The notes below the pieces were generated by a model that searched no databases, had not been told where the DNA came from, and saw nothing but the letters and a program-made list of their open reading frames with translations. Below are positions 26,447 to 36,248 of a stretch of DNA of 64,000 nucleotides, in pieces (the first letter of the stretch is position 1; each line of letters starts with the position of its first letter). The stretch covers positions 2,096,595-2,160,594 of the forward strand of contig NZ_CP025572.1 in assembly GCF_018336975.1 (NCBI RefSeq), read 5' to 3'. Made by a program: the position numbers and the translations under genes. Source of the stretch: Marinomonas sp. CT5. GTDB lineage: Bacteria > Pseudomonadota > Gammaproteobacteria > Pseudomonadales > Marinomonadaceae.

Positions 26447-27202
26447 TTAAAACTGATAAAAAACAGAGAACGCGCCACTCCAGTAATTCGAGCGCTTAAC
26501 GATTGGACTATCAGCGATTGCTTCTCCTAAATGGTCATACGCTACTCTTGTCGCAAGATGCCATTTAGCCGTAATCGGGTAAACATGCGTTAACGAAAGG
26601 TTGGTATTCGTTGCGGCTTCACCTTTGTAAGCTGAAAAACGGCTATTGCTTTCTTTGGAACTTACGCCGTAATAATAGTCCACTAACTCATCAGATTGAT
26701 GTTGTATCGCTGCAGCAGGGATGAATGTTCCTAATCTGGTTTGAAGCTTTTTAGAGAGCATGAGTTTAGCTTCATAGCCTTCGTGAGTATTAGATACATC
26801 CGTTGATATAGCCGTTGTGATATCTACAATGGGAGTGTAATGAGTCCATTGTAGTGCTAGTTCGGTCGCGTCATCACGTTTGTCAAAATGTTTTAGAAGG
26901 TCGTTATCCTCTTTATCAAAGACCGACTCTCGCATTAGAAATACACTGCTAAATTGATCGTTTGTGCCTACTTTTTTCGTTAAACCTATTCCTTCTGGTC
27001 CCACGATGAACATACCGTACTGAACATTCAAATACGGATGAATTTTGACATCATTGTCTTCGCCAATGACATGATTTTGTTCGCCTAATAATGAAAGCCC
27101 AAGGTTGGCATTTAACTCGGTTGCATTGGCAAACAGGCTAACACTTGCTAACAGAATAGGGGCACTCCATTTAGTCGTTGTTACTAAGGTACGCATTTTC
27201 AT
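26447..27202 (-). CDS. MipA/OmpV-family outer-membrane protein
   Basis: A 251-residue protein with a signal peptide (ending around SLFANA) and alternating strands of a small beta barrel. The C-terminal part fits the MipA/OmpV family: DYYYGVSSKES, LSLTHVYPITAKWHL, DSPIVKRSNYWSG and a final VFYQF ending in phenylalanine, the outer-membrane insertion signal. MipA scaffolds murein enzymes in E. coli, but OmpV-type members have varied roles. The frame is open 24 codons further upstream; 27202 or 27196 gives the proper signal peptide. It heads a coupled minus-strand cassette with a membrane protein, LytS-like kinase and LytTR regulator. Confidence 0.78.
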   Translation of the reverse strand: MKMRTLVTTTKWSAPILLASVSLFANATELNANLGLSLLGEQNHVIGEDNDVKIHPYLNVQYGMFIVGPEGIGLTKKVGTNDQFSSVFLMRESVFDKEDNDLLKHFDKRDDATELALQWTHYTPIVDITTAISTDVSNTHEGYEAKLMLSKKLQTRLGTFIPAAAIQHQSDELVDYYYGVSSKESNSRFSAYKGEAATNTNLSLTHVYPITAKWHLATRVAYDHLGEAIADSPIVKRSNYWSGAFSVFYQF

Positions 27203-27934
27203 CTCTTTACTCTTTTTTCTCTGTTGATGGGTATTTTTAAAGAATGCACTCCAAAAGTGCGGGCTAAAGATCACATAAAATAAACTGGGCGAAATGATCA
27301 GGTGACGAAAGGTCGTATTAAGAGATAAATGGAAAAATACGGGGATGAGATGTTTAACGGGAAAAGCTTTGATGTGTAGAAGACTCGAAAATTCGTATTG
27401 CTAACTTCATGCAGAGATGAGTCTGTATATTTTTTAATTTTCTTTATTTTTCAAATAATTAAAGTAGTCATGAAAGCAATAATTTCTTTGTGGGGCTTTG
27501 CAAATCATGATGTCAGGTGGCGATGAACTCTAAGGGAATAAGCTATTTTTATAAGAAGGTATTTGTGTACGCTCGTCTGGTAAAAAATTGATCATGAAGC
27601 GGTCGTTTTTAGTGCGTTATGTCAGAAATACGACTTGTTTTTTGGCTTTTTCATTACAGTTCTATATATCTTTTATTTTGTGAAAATACCGCTAGAGGTT
27701 GTTTTTTGTTCATTATTACGGTGTTTTTGTTGAAAAATTTACCAAAAAAGCCATTCTTGTGTGTTTATTATTTTATGGATTTTAGTGCTTCTTGGTTTTG
27801 GTAAGATTTTTGAATGTTAAACAAAACGTAAATATTTAGACTTGTAAGTAATAAAAATTATCACTATGCTAAATAAACGTTAAGTCGTTCTCCAACAATG
27901 ATTTACGCATTATGTTTAACAACAGAGAGCCGTT
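27203..27934. other. Long A+T-rich intergenic region
   Basis: About 730 bases without a supported gene, between the divergent mipA-like gene and proV. It is rich in A and T tracts. A 61-codon frame (27619-27804, plus) has no ribosome-binding site and a composition dominated by Phe and Leu, so it is not called. The right end holds the proV promoter. The left half presumably holds the mipA-cassette promoter and any LytTR sites, which I could not identify. Confidence 0.6.
27842..27870 (+). promoter_or_regulatory. Probable sigma-70 promoter of proVWX
   Basis: TTGTAA (27842-27847) and TATGCT (27865-27870) are separated by 17 bases, and the -10 lies 64 bases before the proV start. The surrounding sequence is very A+T-rich, as at osmotically controlled promoters. 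Confidence 0.55.
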
Positions 27935-29131
27935 ATGGTTACAAAACTCGAAGTTAAGAACTTATACAAAATTTTTGGTGAGCATCCGAAGAAAGCTCTG
28001 AAGATGCTAGACAAAGGCATAAACAAAGACGAAATTTTTCAAAAAACGGGTCAGACGGTCGGCGTAAAAAATGCCAGTTTGTCCATCGAAGAAGGTGAGA
28101 TTTTTGTGGTGATGGGACTTTCGGGTTCTGGTAAATCAACCCTTGTTCGTCTACTAAATCGTCTTATTGAACCAACACAAGGCCAAGTCCTCATTGATGG
28201 CCATGACATTACCAAAGTCGATGACAAGGCGTTACGTGATATTCGTCGAACTAAAATCAGCATGGTCTTCCAATCTTTTGCCTTAATGCCACATATGAAT
28301 GTGATTGATAATACGGCATTTGGTCTAGAGCTTTCTGGAGTCGACGTGAAAGAGCGTCATGAAAAAGCGCAAAGTGCACTTGCTCAAGTCGGCTTGGAAT
28401 CCCATGCGAATAGTTATCCCGATGAATTATCTGGTGGTATGCAGCAACGCGTTGGCCTTGCTAGAGCCTTGACAAATGATCCCGATATTCTACTAATGGA
28501 TGAGGCTTTTTCCGCCCTTGATCCTCTTATCCGAACTGAAATGCAGGACGAATTAGTTCGACTACAGTCTGAACATCAACGAACTGTCGTGTTTATTTCC
28601 CATGACCTTGATGAAGCAATGCGTATTGGTGATCGAATTGCCATCATGCAGGGCGGTGAGGTTGTGCAAGTCGGTACTCCTGATGATATTTTGCATAATC
28701 CGGCAAACGATTACGTTCGCTCCTTCTTCAAAGGGGTGGATGTCAGTAACGTATTTAGTGCTAAAGATATAGCTTCCAGATCAAGACTGACGCTTATTAA
28801 GAAAGATTCAAGCGAAGGTTTGCGTGCTGGTTTACAGCTATTGAATGATCACGATCGAGATTATGGTTATGTGATTGATAAAAGCCAACGCTTCTTAGGC
28901 GTCGTGTCGACAGGTTCGTTGCTTGATGTCATTAAGAATAAACAAACGCTTACCGAAGCCATGATTGATGAAGTTGAGGCGATTTCTGCGGATACGTCTA
29001 TTAGAGATATCATTTCTATCGTTGCTCACGCGCCATGTGCTGTGCCCGTCATTGATGATCAGCAGAAGTACGTAGGTGTTATCAGTAAAGCGCGTTTACT
29101 AGAAACATTGGATAGGGAGGCTTCTGTATGA
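27935..29131 (+). CDS. proV: Glycine betaine/proline ABC transporter ATPase ProV
   Basis: A 398-residue ATPase of the ProU/OpuA osmoprotectant importer. The N-terminus has the ProV-specific [15 protein letters not shown] and a helical insert before the core. Walker A is [10 protein letters not shown], the signature is [15 protein letters not shown], Walker B is [14 protein letters not shown], and the switch histidine is in [12 protein letters not shown]. Two CBS domains occupy the last 120 residues (ending in [22 protein letters not shown]). In related OpuA systems these act as ionic-strength sensors. It overlaps proW by four bases and begins the proVWX operon. Confidence 0.94.
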   Translation: MVTKLEVKNLYKIFGEHPKKALKMLDKGINKDEIFQKTGQTVGVKNASLSIEEGEIFVVMGLSGSGKSTLVRLLNRLIEPTQGQVLIDGHDITKVDDKALRDIRRTKISMVFQSFALMPHMNVIDNTAFGLELSGVDVKERHEKAQSALAQVGLESHANSYPDELSGGMQQRVGLARALTNDPDILLMDEAFSALDPLIRTEMQDELVRLQSEHQRTVVFISHDLDEAMRIGDRIAIMQGGEVVQVGTPDDILHNPANDYVRSFFKGVDVSNVFSAKDIASRSRLTLIKKDSSEGLRAGLQLLNDHDRDYGYVIDKSQRFLGVVSTGSLLDVIKNKQTLTEAMIDEVEAISADTSIRDIISIVAHAPCAVPVIDDQQKYVGVISKARLLETLDREASV

Positions 29132-30195
29132 GTACTGATTCAAATCCATGGGCAACCACCGCTTCAGACGACACTGGGGCTGCAGAATCGACAGCCAGTA
29201 ATCCTTGGGGCGGTGCTGCTTCGACACAAAGTTCCGATGCGGCATCAATGTCTGCGAGTAATGTCCCCGTTGAACACACTGATTTTAGTTTACTTCATCC
29301 TTTCCAAGAAGTTTGGATCCCTCTTGATAACTGGATTGAAACGGGGGTGAATTGGGTTGTCACCAATTTCCGTCCTTTCTTTACTGCAGTTAAAGCCCCG
29401 GTAGACGCAACCTTGACGGCAGTTGATAGTGCATTTAATGCCGCACCACCGCTTCTCGTCATCATTTTGTTTGGCTTGCTTGCTTGGCAATTATCAGGAC
29501 GACGTTTGGCTATTGGCTCTGTCGTTGGCCTGTTAACGCTTGGTGCTATTGGTGCTTGGCAACAATCCATGACGACGCTGGCTTTGGTCGTAACGTCAGT
29601 GTTGTTCTGTATCATTCTGGGAATTCCGACGGGTATTGCGATGGCTCGAAGTGATCGCGCTGCCAAAGTGATTCGTCCAATTTTGGATATTATGCAAACC
29701 ACACCTGCATTTGTTTATTTGGTTCCAATCGTAATGCTTTTTGGTATCGGTAACGTACCTGGGGTCATTGTAACCATCATCTTTGCCGTTGCGCCTGTTA
29801 TTCGTTTAACCAATCTCGGTATTAGACAAGTGCCAGGTGATTTAATTGAAGCGGCTAACTCGTTCGGTGCGGATAAAAAACAGATGTTGTTCAAAGTCCA
29901 ATTACCTCTAGCGATGCCGACTATTATGGCCGGTGTTAACCAAACTTTAATGTTGGGTTTATCTATGGTGGTTATTGCATCGATGATCTCAGTCGGTGGA
30001 TTGGGTCTAATGGTATTGCGCGGTATTGGCCGTTTAGATATTGGACTCGCGACCATCGGTGGTATCGGTATTGTCATCCTCGCCGTTATTTTAGATCGCA
30101 TGACGCAATCACTTGGACAAGATGCTCGTCAGCGTGGTACTCGTCATTGGTATGAAACTGGACCAATTGGCTTATTACTTGCGCTTAAAAAATGA
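29128..30195 (+). CDS. proW: Glycine betaine/proline ABC transporter permease ProW
   Basis: A 355-residue inner-membrane permease. A long polar N-terminal tail (about 55 residues, containing two SNPW-x-x-x-A motifs) precedes several membrane helices and the permease core with the EAA-type loop [24 protein letters not shown]. The conserved PTAIMAG-like region appears as [25 protein letters not shown] long N-terminal extension is also a feature of E. coli ProW, but its sequence here is distinct. The ATG overlaps the proV stop (ATGA), indicating coupling, and the proX message follows directly. Confidence 0.93.
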   Translation: MSTDSNPWATTASDDTGAAESTASNPWGGAASTQSSDAASMSASNVPVEHTDFSLLHPFQEVWIPLDNWIETGVNWVVTNFRPFFTAVKAPVDATLTAVDSAFNAAPPLLVIILFGLLAWQLSGRRLAIGSVVGLLTLGAIGAWQQSMTTLALVVTSVLFCIILGIPTGIAMARSDRAAKVIRPILDIMQTTPAFVYLVPIVMLFGIGNVPGVIVTIIFAVAPVIRLTNLGIRQVPGDLIEAANSFGADKKQMLFKVQLPLAMPTIMAGVNQTLMLGLSMVVIASMISVGGLGLMVLRGIGRLDIGLATIGGIGIVILAVILDRMTQSLGQDARQRGTRHWYETGPIGLLLALKK

Positions 30196-30239
30196 AAACT
30201 AATACGTTTACAAAAAACTCATTCAAAGGAGATGTTCCA

Positions 30240-31226
30240 ATGAAAAAGGTAATTACACTAACTTCACTTGCCGCACTGTTTAGTGGTGCTGTTTTAGCAG
30301 ATGGTCACTTACCTGGTGAGGGTGTAAAAGTCACAGCTGTACAAAGTACGATTGCAGAAGAGACATTCCAGACTGTTGTTGTCAATAAAGCATTAGAGAA
30401 ATTGGGCTATGATGTTCAGCCTATCAAAGAAGTAGACTACAGTGCCGCTTACACTTCTGTTGCTAATGGTGATGCACAGTATCTTGCGGTGAACTGGTAT
30501 CCACTTCATAACACTATGTATAAAAATGCTGGTGGTGACGACAAATTTTATCGCGCCGGCTTCTATATTGAAGGGGCTGCACAAGGTTATCTTATTGACA
30601 AAAAAACCGCTGATAAATATGACATTACGAATATAGCGGATTTTAAAGATCCAAAAATTGCAGCCTTATTTGATACGAATGGTGATGGCAAAGCAGACTT
30701 AACTGGTTGTCAGGCTGGCTGGGGTTGTGAAGGTGTTATTGAACATCAGCTAGATGCCTTCGGTTTACGTGATAGGATCACGCATAATCAGGGACAATAC
30801 GCGGCGATTATTTCTGACACCATTGCGCGTTTCAATGAAGGTGAGTCGATCTTTTATTACACTTGGACACCGTATTGGGTATCAGGCAAACTCGTTCCTG
30901 GTCGTGATGTTGTATGGTTAGAAGTACCTTATTCTTCAAATCCAAATAACACTGATACAGCGCTACCGAATGGCAAAAACTACGGTTTTGACATCAACAG
31001 TGAGCGAATTGTTGCCAACAAAGCGTTTGCTGAAGCGAATCCAGCCGCTAAAAAATTATTTGAAATCATGAAGCTACCAATTAACGCAGTGAGTGCTGAG
31101 AATATGTTGATTGCTGATGGTGAAGATTCCCAGCGTGATATCGCTATCCATGCTGATAATTGGATTAGTGCTAACCAAGCGACGTTTGATGGCTGGATCT
31201 CTGAAGCTAAGAAAGCCGCTAAATAA
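30240..31226 (+). CDS. proX: Glycine betaine-binding periplasmic protein ProX
   Basis: A 328-residue substrate-binding protein with a signal peptide ([20 protein letters not shown]). The sequence follows Pro[19 protein letters not shown] near the start, then [12 protein letters not shown] and [15 protein letters not shown], which supply Trp/Tyr residues of the quaternary-ammonium binding cage. The pair of cysteines in [11 protein letters not shown] is also a ProX feature. The frame extends 16 codons upstream to an ATG overlapping proW, but AAGGA at 30226-30230 and the signal peptide place the start at 30240. A terminator follows the gene. Confidence 0.94.
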   Translation: MKKVITLTSLAALFSGAVLADGHLPGEGVKVTAVQSTIAEETFQTVVVNKALEKLGYDVQPIKEVDYSAAYTSVANGDAQYLAVNWYPLHNTMYKNAGGDDKFYRAGFYIEGAAQGYLIDKKTADKYDITNIADFKDPKIAALFDTNGDGKADLTGCQAGWGCEGVIEHQLDAFGLRDRITHNQGQYAAIISDTIARFNEGESIFYYTWTPYWVSGKLVPGRDVVWLEVPYSSNPNNTDTALPNGKNYGFDINSERIVANKAFAEANPAAKKLFEIMKLPINAVSAENMLIADGEDSQRDIAIHADNWISANQATFDGWISEAKKAAK

Positions 31227-31295
31227 AAGCGCTTTGCTAACAAGGTTCCAGCTTTTTAACCTAATTGAATGTTGGAATTATAAGAAAGTAATACT

Positions 31296-31328
31296 AAAGG
31301 ATGCTGTATTTATACAGTGTCCTTTTTT
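31296..31328 (+). terminator. Terminator of proVWX
   Basis: The stem runs from AAAGG (31296-31300) through CTGTAT/ATACAG (31304-31309 with 31312-31317) to CCTTT, with two G-T wobbles, and ends in a run of six T. Confidence 0.85.
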
Positions 31329-31366
31329 ATTGTTAAGTGATGAATGACATAGAGTCATGATCATAA

Positions 31367-31403
31367 AAAATGCCTTTCATTGCTTGGTAATGAAAGGCAT
31401 TTT
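31367..31403. terminator. Second, bidirectional terminator
   Basis: A perfect 14-bp stem, AAAATGCCTTTCAT (31367-31380) with ATGAAAGGCATTTT (31390-31403), around a 9-base loop. It lies between the end of proX and the end of the converging GFA-family gene. Confidence 0.88.
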
Positions 31404-31445
31404 GCTGTCTTGTTTTCTAAATTATTCTTTTATTCTAATGTCCTT

Positions 31446-31847
31446 TTACACTATAGGACGTTCTTCATATTGCGGTTTGTCATCGCAGATATCGTACCAT
31501 TCCGCTTTAGACCCAACAAAAATGTGCGAGGAAGGCTTGCCATCAATTTTCGTATCGAGTGTGCCTATGCGTAGGCGAAGTAGCTCTGGCATATTTGGAC
31601 GTCGACTATAAAGTGGTGAGGCACACTGTTTGCAGAAGACTCGAAACACTCCAGGAGTAGATTCGTATTCCGCTAGTAGTTCTTTCCCTTTTAAAAGGGT
31701 AAAAGCTGTGGTTGGAATGGCCGCATTGGCAGCAAAGGCAGAACCGTTAGCTTTGCGACATTTTTGGCAGTGGCACTGCATTATGTCACCCAGATCGCCT
31801 TTTATTTCGTATTGAATGCCATTACATAAACAGCTTCCAGATAACAT
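31446..31847 (-). CDS. GFA-family (glutathione-dependent formaldehyde-activating-like) zinc protein
   Basis: A 133-residue protein of the GFA/CENP-V fold. The zinc ligands are visible: GSCLCNGIQYE, CHCQKCRKANGSAF and VFCKQCASPLYS. Members bind zinc, and a few were described as S-hydroxymethyl glutathione synthases; most have no confirmed substrate, and I give none here. It is cytoplasmic, and its length is standard. It is a single gene on the minus strand with terminators between it and proX. Confidence 0.85.
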   Translation of the reverse strand: MLSGSCLCNGIQYEIKGDLGDIMQCHCQKCRKANGSAFAANAAIPTTAFTLLKGKELLAEYESTPGVFRVFCKQCASPLYSRRPNMPELLRLRIGTLDTKIDGKPSSHIFVGSKAEWYDICDDKPQYEERPIV

Positions 31848-31949
31848 GCTCTTCTCCTAAATATCGGTGGGTTATAACTATGTTTAGCTGAAGTTTCAGG
31901 TTAAACCTTTTGTTCTTAACAGACAACTTACGTCTATTAAAAGGTATTT

Positions 31950-32876
31950 TTACCTCGAATCGTGCGTGTATTGACTGATTTTATTTTTTATTTCTTTTGC
32001 TTCTGCTTCCAGAGCCGTAATGAAATCGTCTAAGTGAGGATTAAAAGGGCGGTGCAGGGGCAAAAGGATATTGATGGTAAAAGCATAAGAGGTAGTAAGC
32101 GGCCTAATCTGCAAACCATGACCGATGAAATCTAAGGCTGTCAAAGGGTTAATGATTGCGATACCCGCACCTTTGCTGACGAGTTGGCATACCGATGCCG
32201 CCGTCGGTGTTTCAACCACGGTTTTTCGATGGACGCCAAGTTTATTGAGTTCATTATCTAATTTGATTCGATAGGGGTCGGTAGGTGATAAATTTACAAA
32301 AGGCTGACCTTCAAAGTCTCGTATATCGATGCTGTCTTTTGCCAATAATGGATGGTGATTCGGTAAAATACATACTTCATCAATATCCAATAAAGGTTTA
32401 AGTGCGGTACCGGAGGGTGAGTCATTGTTTTCTGTCAAACCGAGGTCATATTGCTGGTACGTTAAGCTTTGTTCTAAATAGGGTGGCTCTTGAACAGAAA
32501 TAGATATACCAACATTGTTGTTAGTGTCTAAGAATTTTAGACAAGCGCCAGGTAACAGTGATTGTGAAAACGCAGGTAGTGTCAGTACGGATAATCTTCC
32601 CGTTTGATTGGTGCGTAAATCCTCCGCAGTTGACCAAATTCGTTCTAAGCCAATATAAGAGCGTTTTACTTCCTCAAATAATGTATATGCCGCATTGCTG
32701 GGTTTAAGGCGGCCACGTACTCTTTCGAACAAGCTAAAACCTAAGATGTGTTCAAGTCTTGCTAATTCACGACTAATCGTTGGTTGAGATGTGTGCAAGA
32801 TATTGGCTGCGCTCGTCACACTTTCTGCTGTCATTAATGCATTGAATATTTCAATTTGTCGAAATGTTAATTTCAT
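31950..32876 (-). CDS. lysR: LysR, regulator of lysA
   Basis: A 308-residue LysR-type regulator that strongly resembles the E. coli LysR protein itself. The helix-turn-helix reads FRQIEIFNALMTAESVTSAA then HTSQPTISRELARLE, and FERVRGRLKPS follows. The effector domain keeps ETPTAASVCQLVSKGAGI and NPLTALDF, matching the corresponding E. coli segments. It is divergent from lysA with a 114-base gap, the same arrangement as in E. coli, where LysR with diaminopimelate activates lysA. Orthology and function are therefore inferred with good support from both sequence and context. Confidence 0.85.
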   Translation of the reverse strand: MKLTFRQIEIFNALMTAESVTSAANILHTSQPTISRELARLEHILGFSLFERVRGRLKPSNAAYTLFEEVKRSYIGLERIWSTAEDLRTNQTGRLSVLTLPAFSQSLLPGACLKFLDTNNNVGISISVQEPPYLEQSLTYQQYDLGLTENNDSPSGTALKPLLDIDEVCILPNHHPLLAKDSIDIRDFEGQPFVNLSPTDPYRIKLDNELNKLGVHRKTVVETPTAASVCQLVSKGAGIAIINPLTALDFIGHGLQIRPLTTSYAFTINILLPLHRPFNPHLDDFITALEAEAKEIKNKISQYTHDSR

Positions 32877-32990
32877 AAGTCATATCAAAAATGAATAGAA
32901 TTTGTATAAATGGATATTATTTGAATTTTTACCCGTGCGCTATGCTTGATTCATCTTTTACGAATTGAACATCTTTGGGAGCGTGACGAA

Positions 32991-34238
32991 ATGACTATCT
33001 TTAACCCTGATACCTTAAGAGAAATAGCTCAGCAGTATGGTACGCCACTCTGGGTGTACGATGCGCCGACTATTCGCCAGAAAATAGAATTGTTACGTGA
33101 CTTCGATGTTATTCGTTATGCACAAAAAGCCAGTTCGAATATACATATTTTACGTTTAATGCGTGAAGCAGGAGTGATGGTGGATGCGGTTTCTGCTGGG
33201 GAAATTGAAAGAAGCTTGGCGGCAGGTTATAGCAATCAAGATAATCCCGAGAGTATTGTTTTTACCGCCGATGTGATTGATCGTGAAGCGCTTGCCTTGG
33301 TTATTCAACATAATATTCCTGTGAATATCGGCTCTTTGGATATGTTGCACCGTATCGCAGAAGTGGATTCTCATCATCCTGTTTGGCTTCGTGTAAATCC
33401 GGGGTTTGGCCATGGCCATAGTGACAAAACCAATACTGGTGGGCCAAATAGTAAGCATGGTATTTCGCTAGAAGATTTGCCCGAGGTCGTTGCTTTACTT
33501 CAACAATATGGACTGGATTTAATTGGCATCCATATGCACATTGGTTCTGGCTCAGACTTCGCACATTTGTCTTTGGCTTGTCAGGCTATGGTAGAAATAG
33601 TGAAATTGGCCAATGTTGATATTAGAGCCATCTCCACTGGCGGTGGGCTTCCTGCACCTTATTTAAAAAATGACGTTGAATTAGATACCCATAGTTTTTT
33701 TCGATTATGGGATGAGGCACGTAAAGACATAGAAAATCATTTGGGACATGCCATAACATTAGAAGTGGAACCAGGGCGTTTTCTGGTGGCTAACGCCGGA
33801 GTTCTGGTCGCTGAAATTCATTGTTTGAAGTCGACAGCGCAGCATCGTTTTGTTTTGGTGGATGCAGGCTTTAATGATCTTTTACGACCCAGCATGTATG
33901 GAAGTTATCATAAAATTGAGGTTCTCCATAAAGCCGCAACACAACAGTCGGTAAACTCAATGCATGGTAAGCGTGAGTACGCAGTCGCTGGCCCTTTATG
34001 TGAATCTGGTGATGTGTTTACACAAGATGAGAATGGCGTAATTTGCCATCAGGCATTAGATAATCCAAGGGTTGGAGATATGTTGGTATTTAAGGATGCT
34101 GGTGGGTATGGCGCTGCTATGTCATCAAATTACAACAGCCGTCCATTGGCACCAGAGGTAATGATTGATGAAGGACAATATCGCTTGATTAGAAAACGAC
34201 AAACCATAAGAGATTTGCTGTCATTGGAAATGATCTAA
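32991..34238 (+). CDS. lysA: Diaminopimelate decarboxylase
   Basis: A 415-residue PLP enzyme catalysing the last step of lysine biosynthesis from meso-diaminopimelate. It follows the E. coli LysA subtype closely: the PLP lysine K46 in RYAQKASSNIHILRLMR, then VNPGFGHGHSDKTNTGG, the GIHMHIGSGSDFAHL loop, EVEPGRFLVA, the active-site GPLCESGDVFTQ, and AAMSSNYNSRPL near the end. The frame opens 15 codons earlier, but ATG 32991 has GGGAG nine bases upstream and matches the usual N-terminus. It is divergently transcribed from lysR, which is expected to activate it when lysine is scarce. Confidence 0.92.
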   Translation: MTIFNPDTLREIAQQYGTPLWVYDAPTIRQKIELLRDFDVIRYAQKASSNIHILRLMREAGVMVDAVSAGEIERSLAAGYSNQDNPESIVFTADVIDREALALVIQHNIPVNIGSLDMLHRIAEVDSHHPVWLRVNPGFGHGHSDKTNTGGPNSKHGISLEDLPEVVALLQQYGLDLIGIHMHIGSGSDFAHLSLACQAMVEIVKLANVDIRAISTGGGLPAPYLKNDVELDTHSFFRLWDEARKDIENHLGHAITLEVEPGRFLVANAGVLVAEIHCLKSTAQHRFVLVDAGFNDLLRPSMYGSYHKIEVLHKAATQQSVNSMHGKREYAVAGPLCESGDVFTQDENGVICHQALDNPRVGDMLVFKDAGGYGAAMSSNYNSRPLAPEVMIDEGQYRLIRKRQTIRDLLSLEMI

Positions 34239-34364
34239 TTTCGTTGGTAATTGAAACGGATTGAAATGTGGTTAAACAAGGAAGTGGATTGATTTTATTT
34301 TACTTAGCTGGTTAAACTGAAAGTATTAGCTGGTTAATTGAGAAATACAATCAAGGAGTAGTCG

Positions 34365-35072
34365 GTGGATATTACATTTGAGGCAATTTTCAAAGAGAAC
34401 ATTAAGCGGGCGCATTATCAAGTGGATGGGCTGAGTTCTGATAAAAGTCATATTCAAGTGGTGATTTGGCCGACATTTTCCGGTTTAACCGATTTTGAGA
34501 AAAGCATTGCTGATAAAATCGTATCATTAGGTTTTTCTGCCACAGCGATCGATTTGTATGGTGTCGACAATAATCCCGTCGAAATGGACCAAAAACGTGC
34601 CCGAATGGGCGCCTTGGTCGCTGAGGCTGAACCCTTACATGACTTGTTGAATGAATTGACTCAATCTGCTTGTGATGCCGAAGGTAAGACTATTGTGCAT
34701 GTTGGGTTTTGTCTTGGCGGTCGGTTGGCTTTGGAAGCCGGCTTGCATCTTGAAAACAGTGCCGGAGCGGTAAGCTTTCATGGGTTGATGAGTTTTTTCC
34801 GAGCGCAATCAGAAGATAAAGCCAATACTAGAGCCAAAATATTAGTATTAAATGGTCTCCAAGACCCTTTAATAACGGAAGAAGACGCTCAGGAAGCAAA
34901 ACGTTACTGGAGTGGTTTAGGGATGGATTTTCAGTTCATTGATTTCAGCAACACCATGCACTCGTTTATGTTGCCTAGCGCTGATAACCCCCAGCATGGC
35001 AGCCAATTCAATCCTCAAACCGCTCAGCGAGGGTATAACTATTTGGCCAACTTTTTAGATGAGTTTGTCTAA
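34365..35072 (+). CDS. Dienelactone hydrolase-family protein
   Basis: A 235-residue alpha/beta hydrolase of the dienelactone hydrolase family. The nucleophile motif G-x-C-x-G-G is VGFCLGGRLALE, with the acid Asp in NGLQDPLIT and the His in TMHSFMLPSA; all three members of the Cys-Asp-His triad are visible. The start is GTG at 34365 with AAGGAG six bases upstream. There is no signal peptide, so it is cytoplasmic. No aromatic-degradation genes are nearby, so the natural substrate is open. It stands alone between lysA and a strong terminator. Confidence 0.85.
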   Translation: MDITFEAIFKENIKRAHYQVDGLSSDKSHIQVVIWPTFSGLTDFEKSIADKIVSLGFSATAIDLYGVDNNPVEMDQKRARMGALVAEAEPLHDLLNELTQSACDAEGKTIVHVGFCLGGRLALEAGLHLENSAGAVSFHGLMSFFRAQSEDKANTRAKILVLNGLQDPLITEEDAQEAKRYWSGLGMDFQFIDFSNTMHSFMLPSADNPQHGSQFNPQTAQRGYNYLANFLDEFV

Positions 35073-35090
35073 ATACTAGGGTACTAGAAG

Positions 35091-35124
35091 AAAGGCCTCG
35101 CCTAGAAAATAGGCGAGGCCTTTT
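35091..35124. terminator. Bidirectional terminator
   Basis: A perfect 14-bp stem, AAAGGCCTCGCCTA (35091-35104) with TAGGCGAGGCCTTT (35110-35123), around GAAAA. It separates the hydrolase gene from the converging sugar ABC ATPase gene. Confidence 0.93.
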
Positions 35125-35128
35125 AGTG

Positions 35129-36232
35129 TTAACGGGCTGGAACAGGGCGATCTATTAAGGCCTCACCATTAGAATTAAACAAATAGCAATCAGCCGTTTT
35201 TATACCCACTGTCACTCTTTCACCATTTCGCGTTAGGTTTGCGCCACTGACTTCTATCGTCAATTTGCTACCTTGAAATTGGCCATAAAGGTAGGTGAGG
35301 CCGCCAAGGTGTTCCGCTACGTCAATGTCTAGATCTATCGTTAGGTCGGCATCTTCCGTGTTTTCTTTGATGTGTTCTGGTCGAATGCCGAGTTTGACTG
35401 TCTCGTTGACAGAGACTTTGGTGCCATCGACTTCTAGTTCAATACGTTGGCCATAGATATCGATAACGGCCAGATCTTTATTATCAATACTGATGACTTT
35501 GCCTTCCAAGAAGTTCATTTTGGGTGAGCCGATGAAACCAGCGACAAATTCGTTAGCTGGGTTGTGATACAGCTCTAGTGGTGAACCAACTTGTTCAACA
35601 TTGCCAGCCCGTAATACCACGATTTTATCGGCCAAGGTCATGGCTTCCACCTGATCATGTGTGACATAAATCATGGTGGCTTTTAAACGATTATGTAGCT
35701 GCGCGATTTGAATACGCATGTCGACGCGTAGTTCGGCATCTAGGTTAGAAAGAGGTTCGTCAAACAGGAATACTTCTGGCTGACGTACGATGGCACGTCC
35801 AATCGCCACACGCTGACGCTGGCCGCCAGAGAGTTGTTTAGGTTTGCGGTCCAGCAATTCATTCAATTGAAGAATATTCGCCGCATTGCTGACTTGCGCT
35901 TTGATCTTTTCTGGATCAACCCCGTTCATGCGTAAGCCAAAACTCATATTCTCTTCCACTGTCATATGTGGGTACAGCGCATAGGATTGAAATACCATAG
36001 CGACTCCGCGATCAGCGGGGGCTACGTCATTCATGTTGGTGCCATTGATTTCTAGCTTACCATCTGTGATTTCTTCTAGACCGGCAATTAAGCGTAGTAG
36101 GGTGGATTTGCCGCAACCAGAAGGACCTACAAAGACCACAAATTCACCGTCTTGAAGATCTAAATTGACGCCATGAATTGTTTCAATGTCATGAAACCGT
36201 TTGATGACGTTTGTTAGTTTTATCGTCGCCAT
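35129..36232 (-). CDS. Sugar ABC transporter ATPase (UgpC/MsmK type)
   Basis: A 367-residue ATPase of the MalK/UgpC/MsmK group that powers CUT1 sugar importers. Walker A is GPSGCGKSTL, the signature is LSGGQRQRVAIGRAI, Walker B is VFLFDEPLSNLDAEL, and the switch region is YVTHDQVEAM. A C-terminal regulatory TOBE/OB domain follows (about residues 240-367). The start at 36232 (MATIKLTNV) with GGAAAG upstream is preferred over a longer frame. It lies 16 bases after iclR on the same strand. The two permeases and the binding protein it should serve are in the divergent galactoside operon. Confidence 0.9.
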   Translation of the reverse strand: MATIKLTNVIKRFHDIETIHGVNLDLQDGEFVVFVGPSGCGKSTLLRLIAGLEEITDGKLEINGTNMNDVAPADRGVAMVFQSYALYPHMTVEENMSFGLRMNGVDPEKIKAQVSNAANILQLNELLDRKPKQLSGGQRQRVAIGRAIVRQPEVFLFDEPLSNLDAELRVDMRIQIAQLHNRLKATMIYVTHDQVEAMTLADKIVVLRAGNVEQVGSPLELYHNPANEFVAGFIGSPKMNFLEGKVISIDNKDLAVIDIYGQRIELEVDGTKVSVNETVKLGIRPEHIKENTEDADLTIDLDIDVAEHLGGLTYLYGQFQGSKLTIEVSGANLTRNGERVTVGIKTADCYLFNSNGEALIDRPVPAR

Positions 36233-36248
36233 AATGGACTTTCCTATG

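Noticed and set aside
27619..27804. 61-codon plus-strand frame in the long region before proV
   Set aside because: No ribosome-binding site, composition dominated by Phe, Leu and Tyr from A+T-rich DNA, and no recognisable motif.
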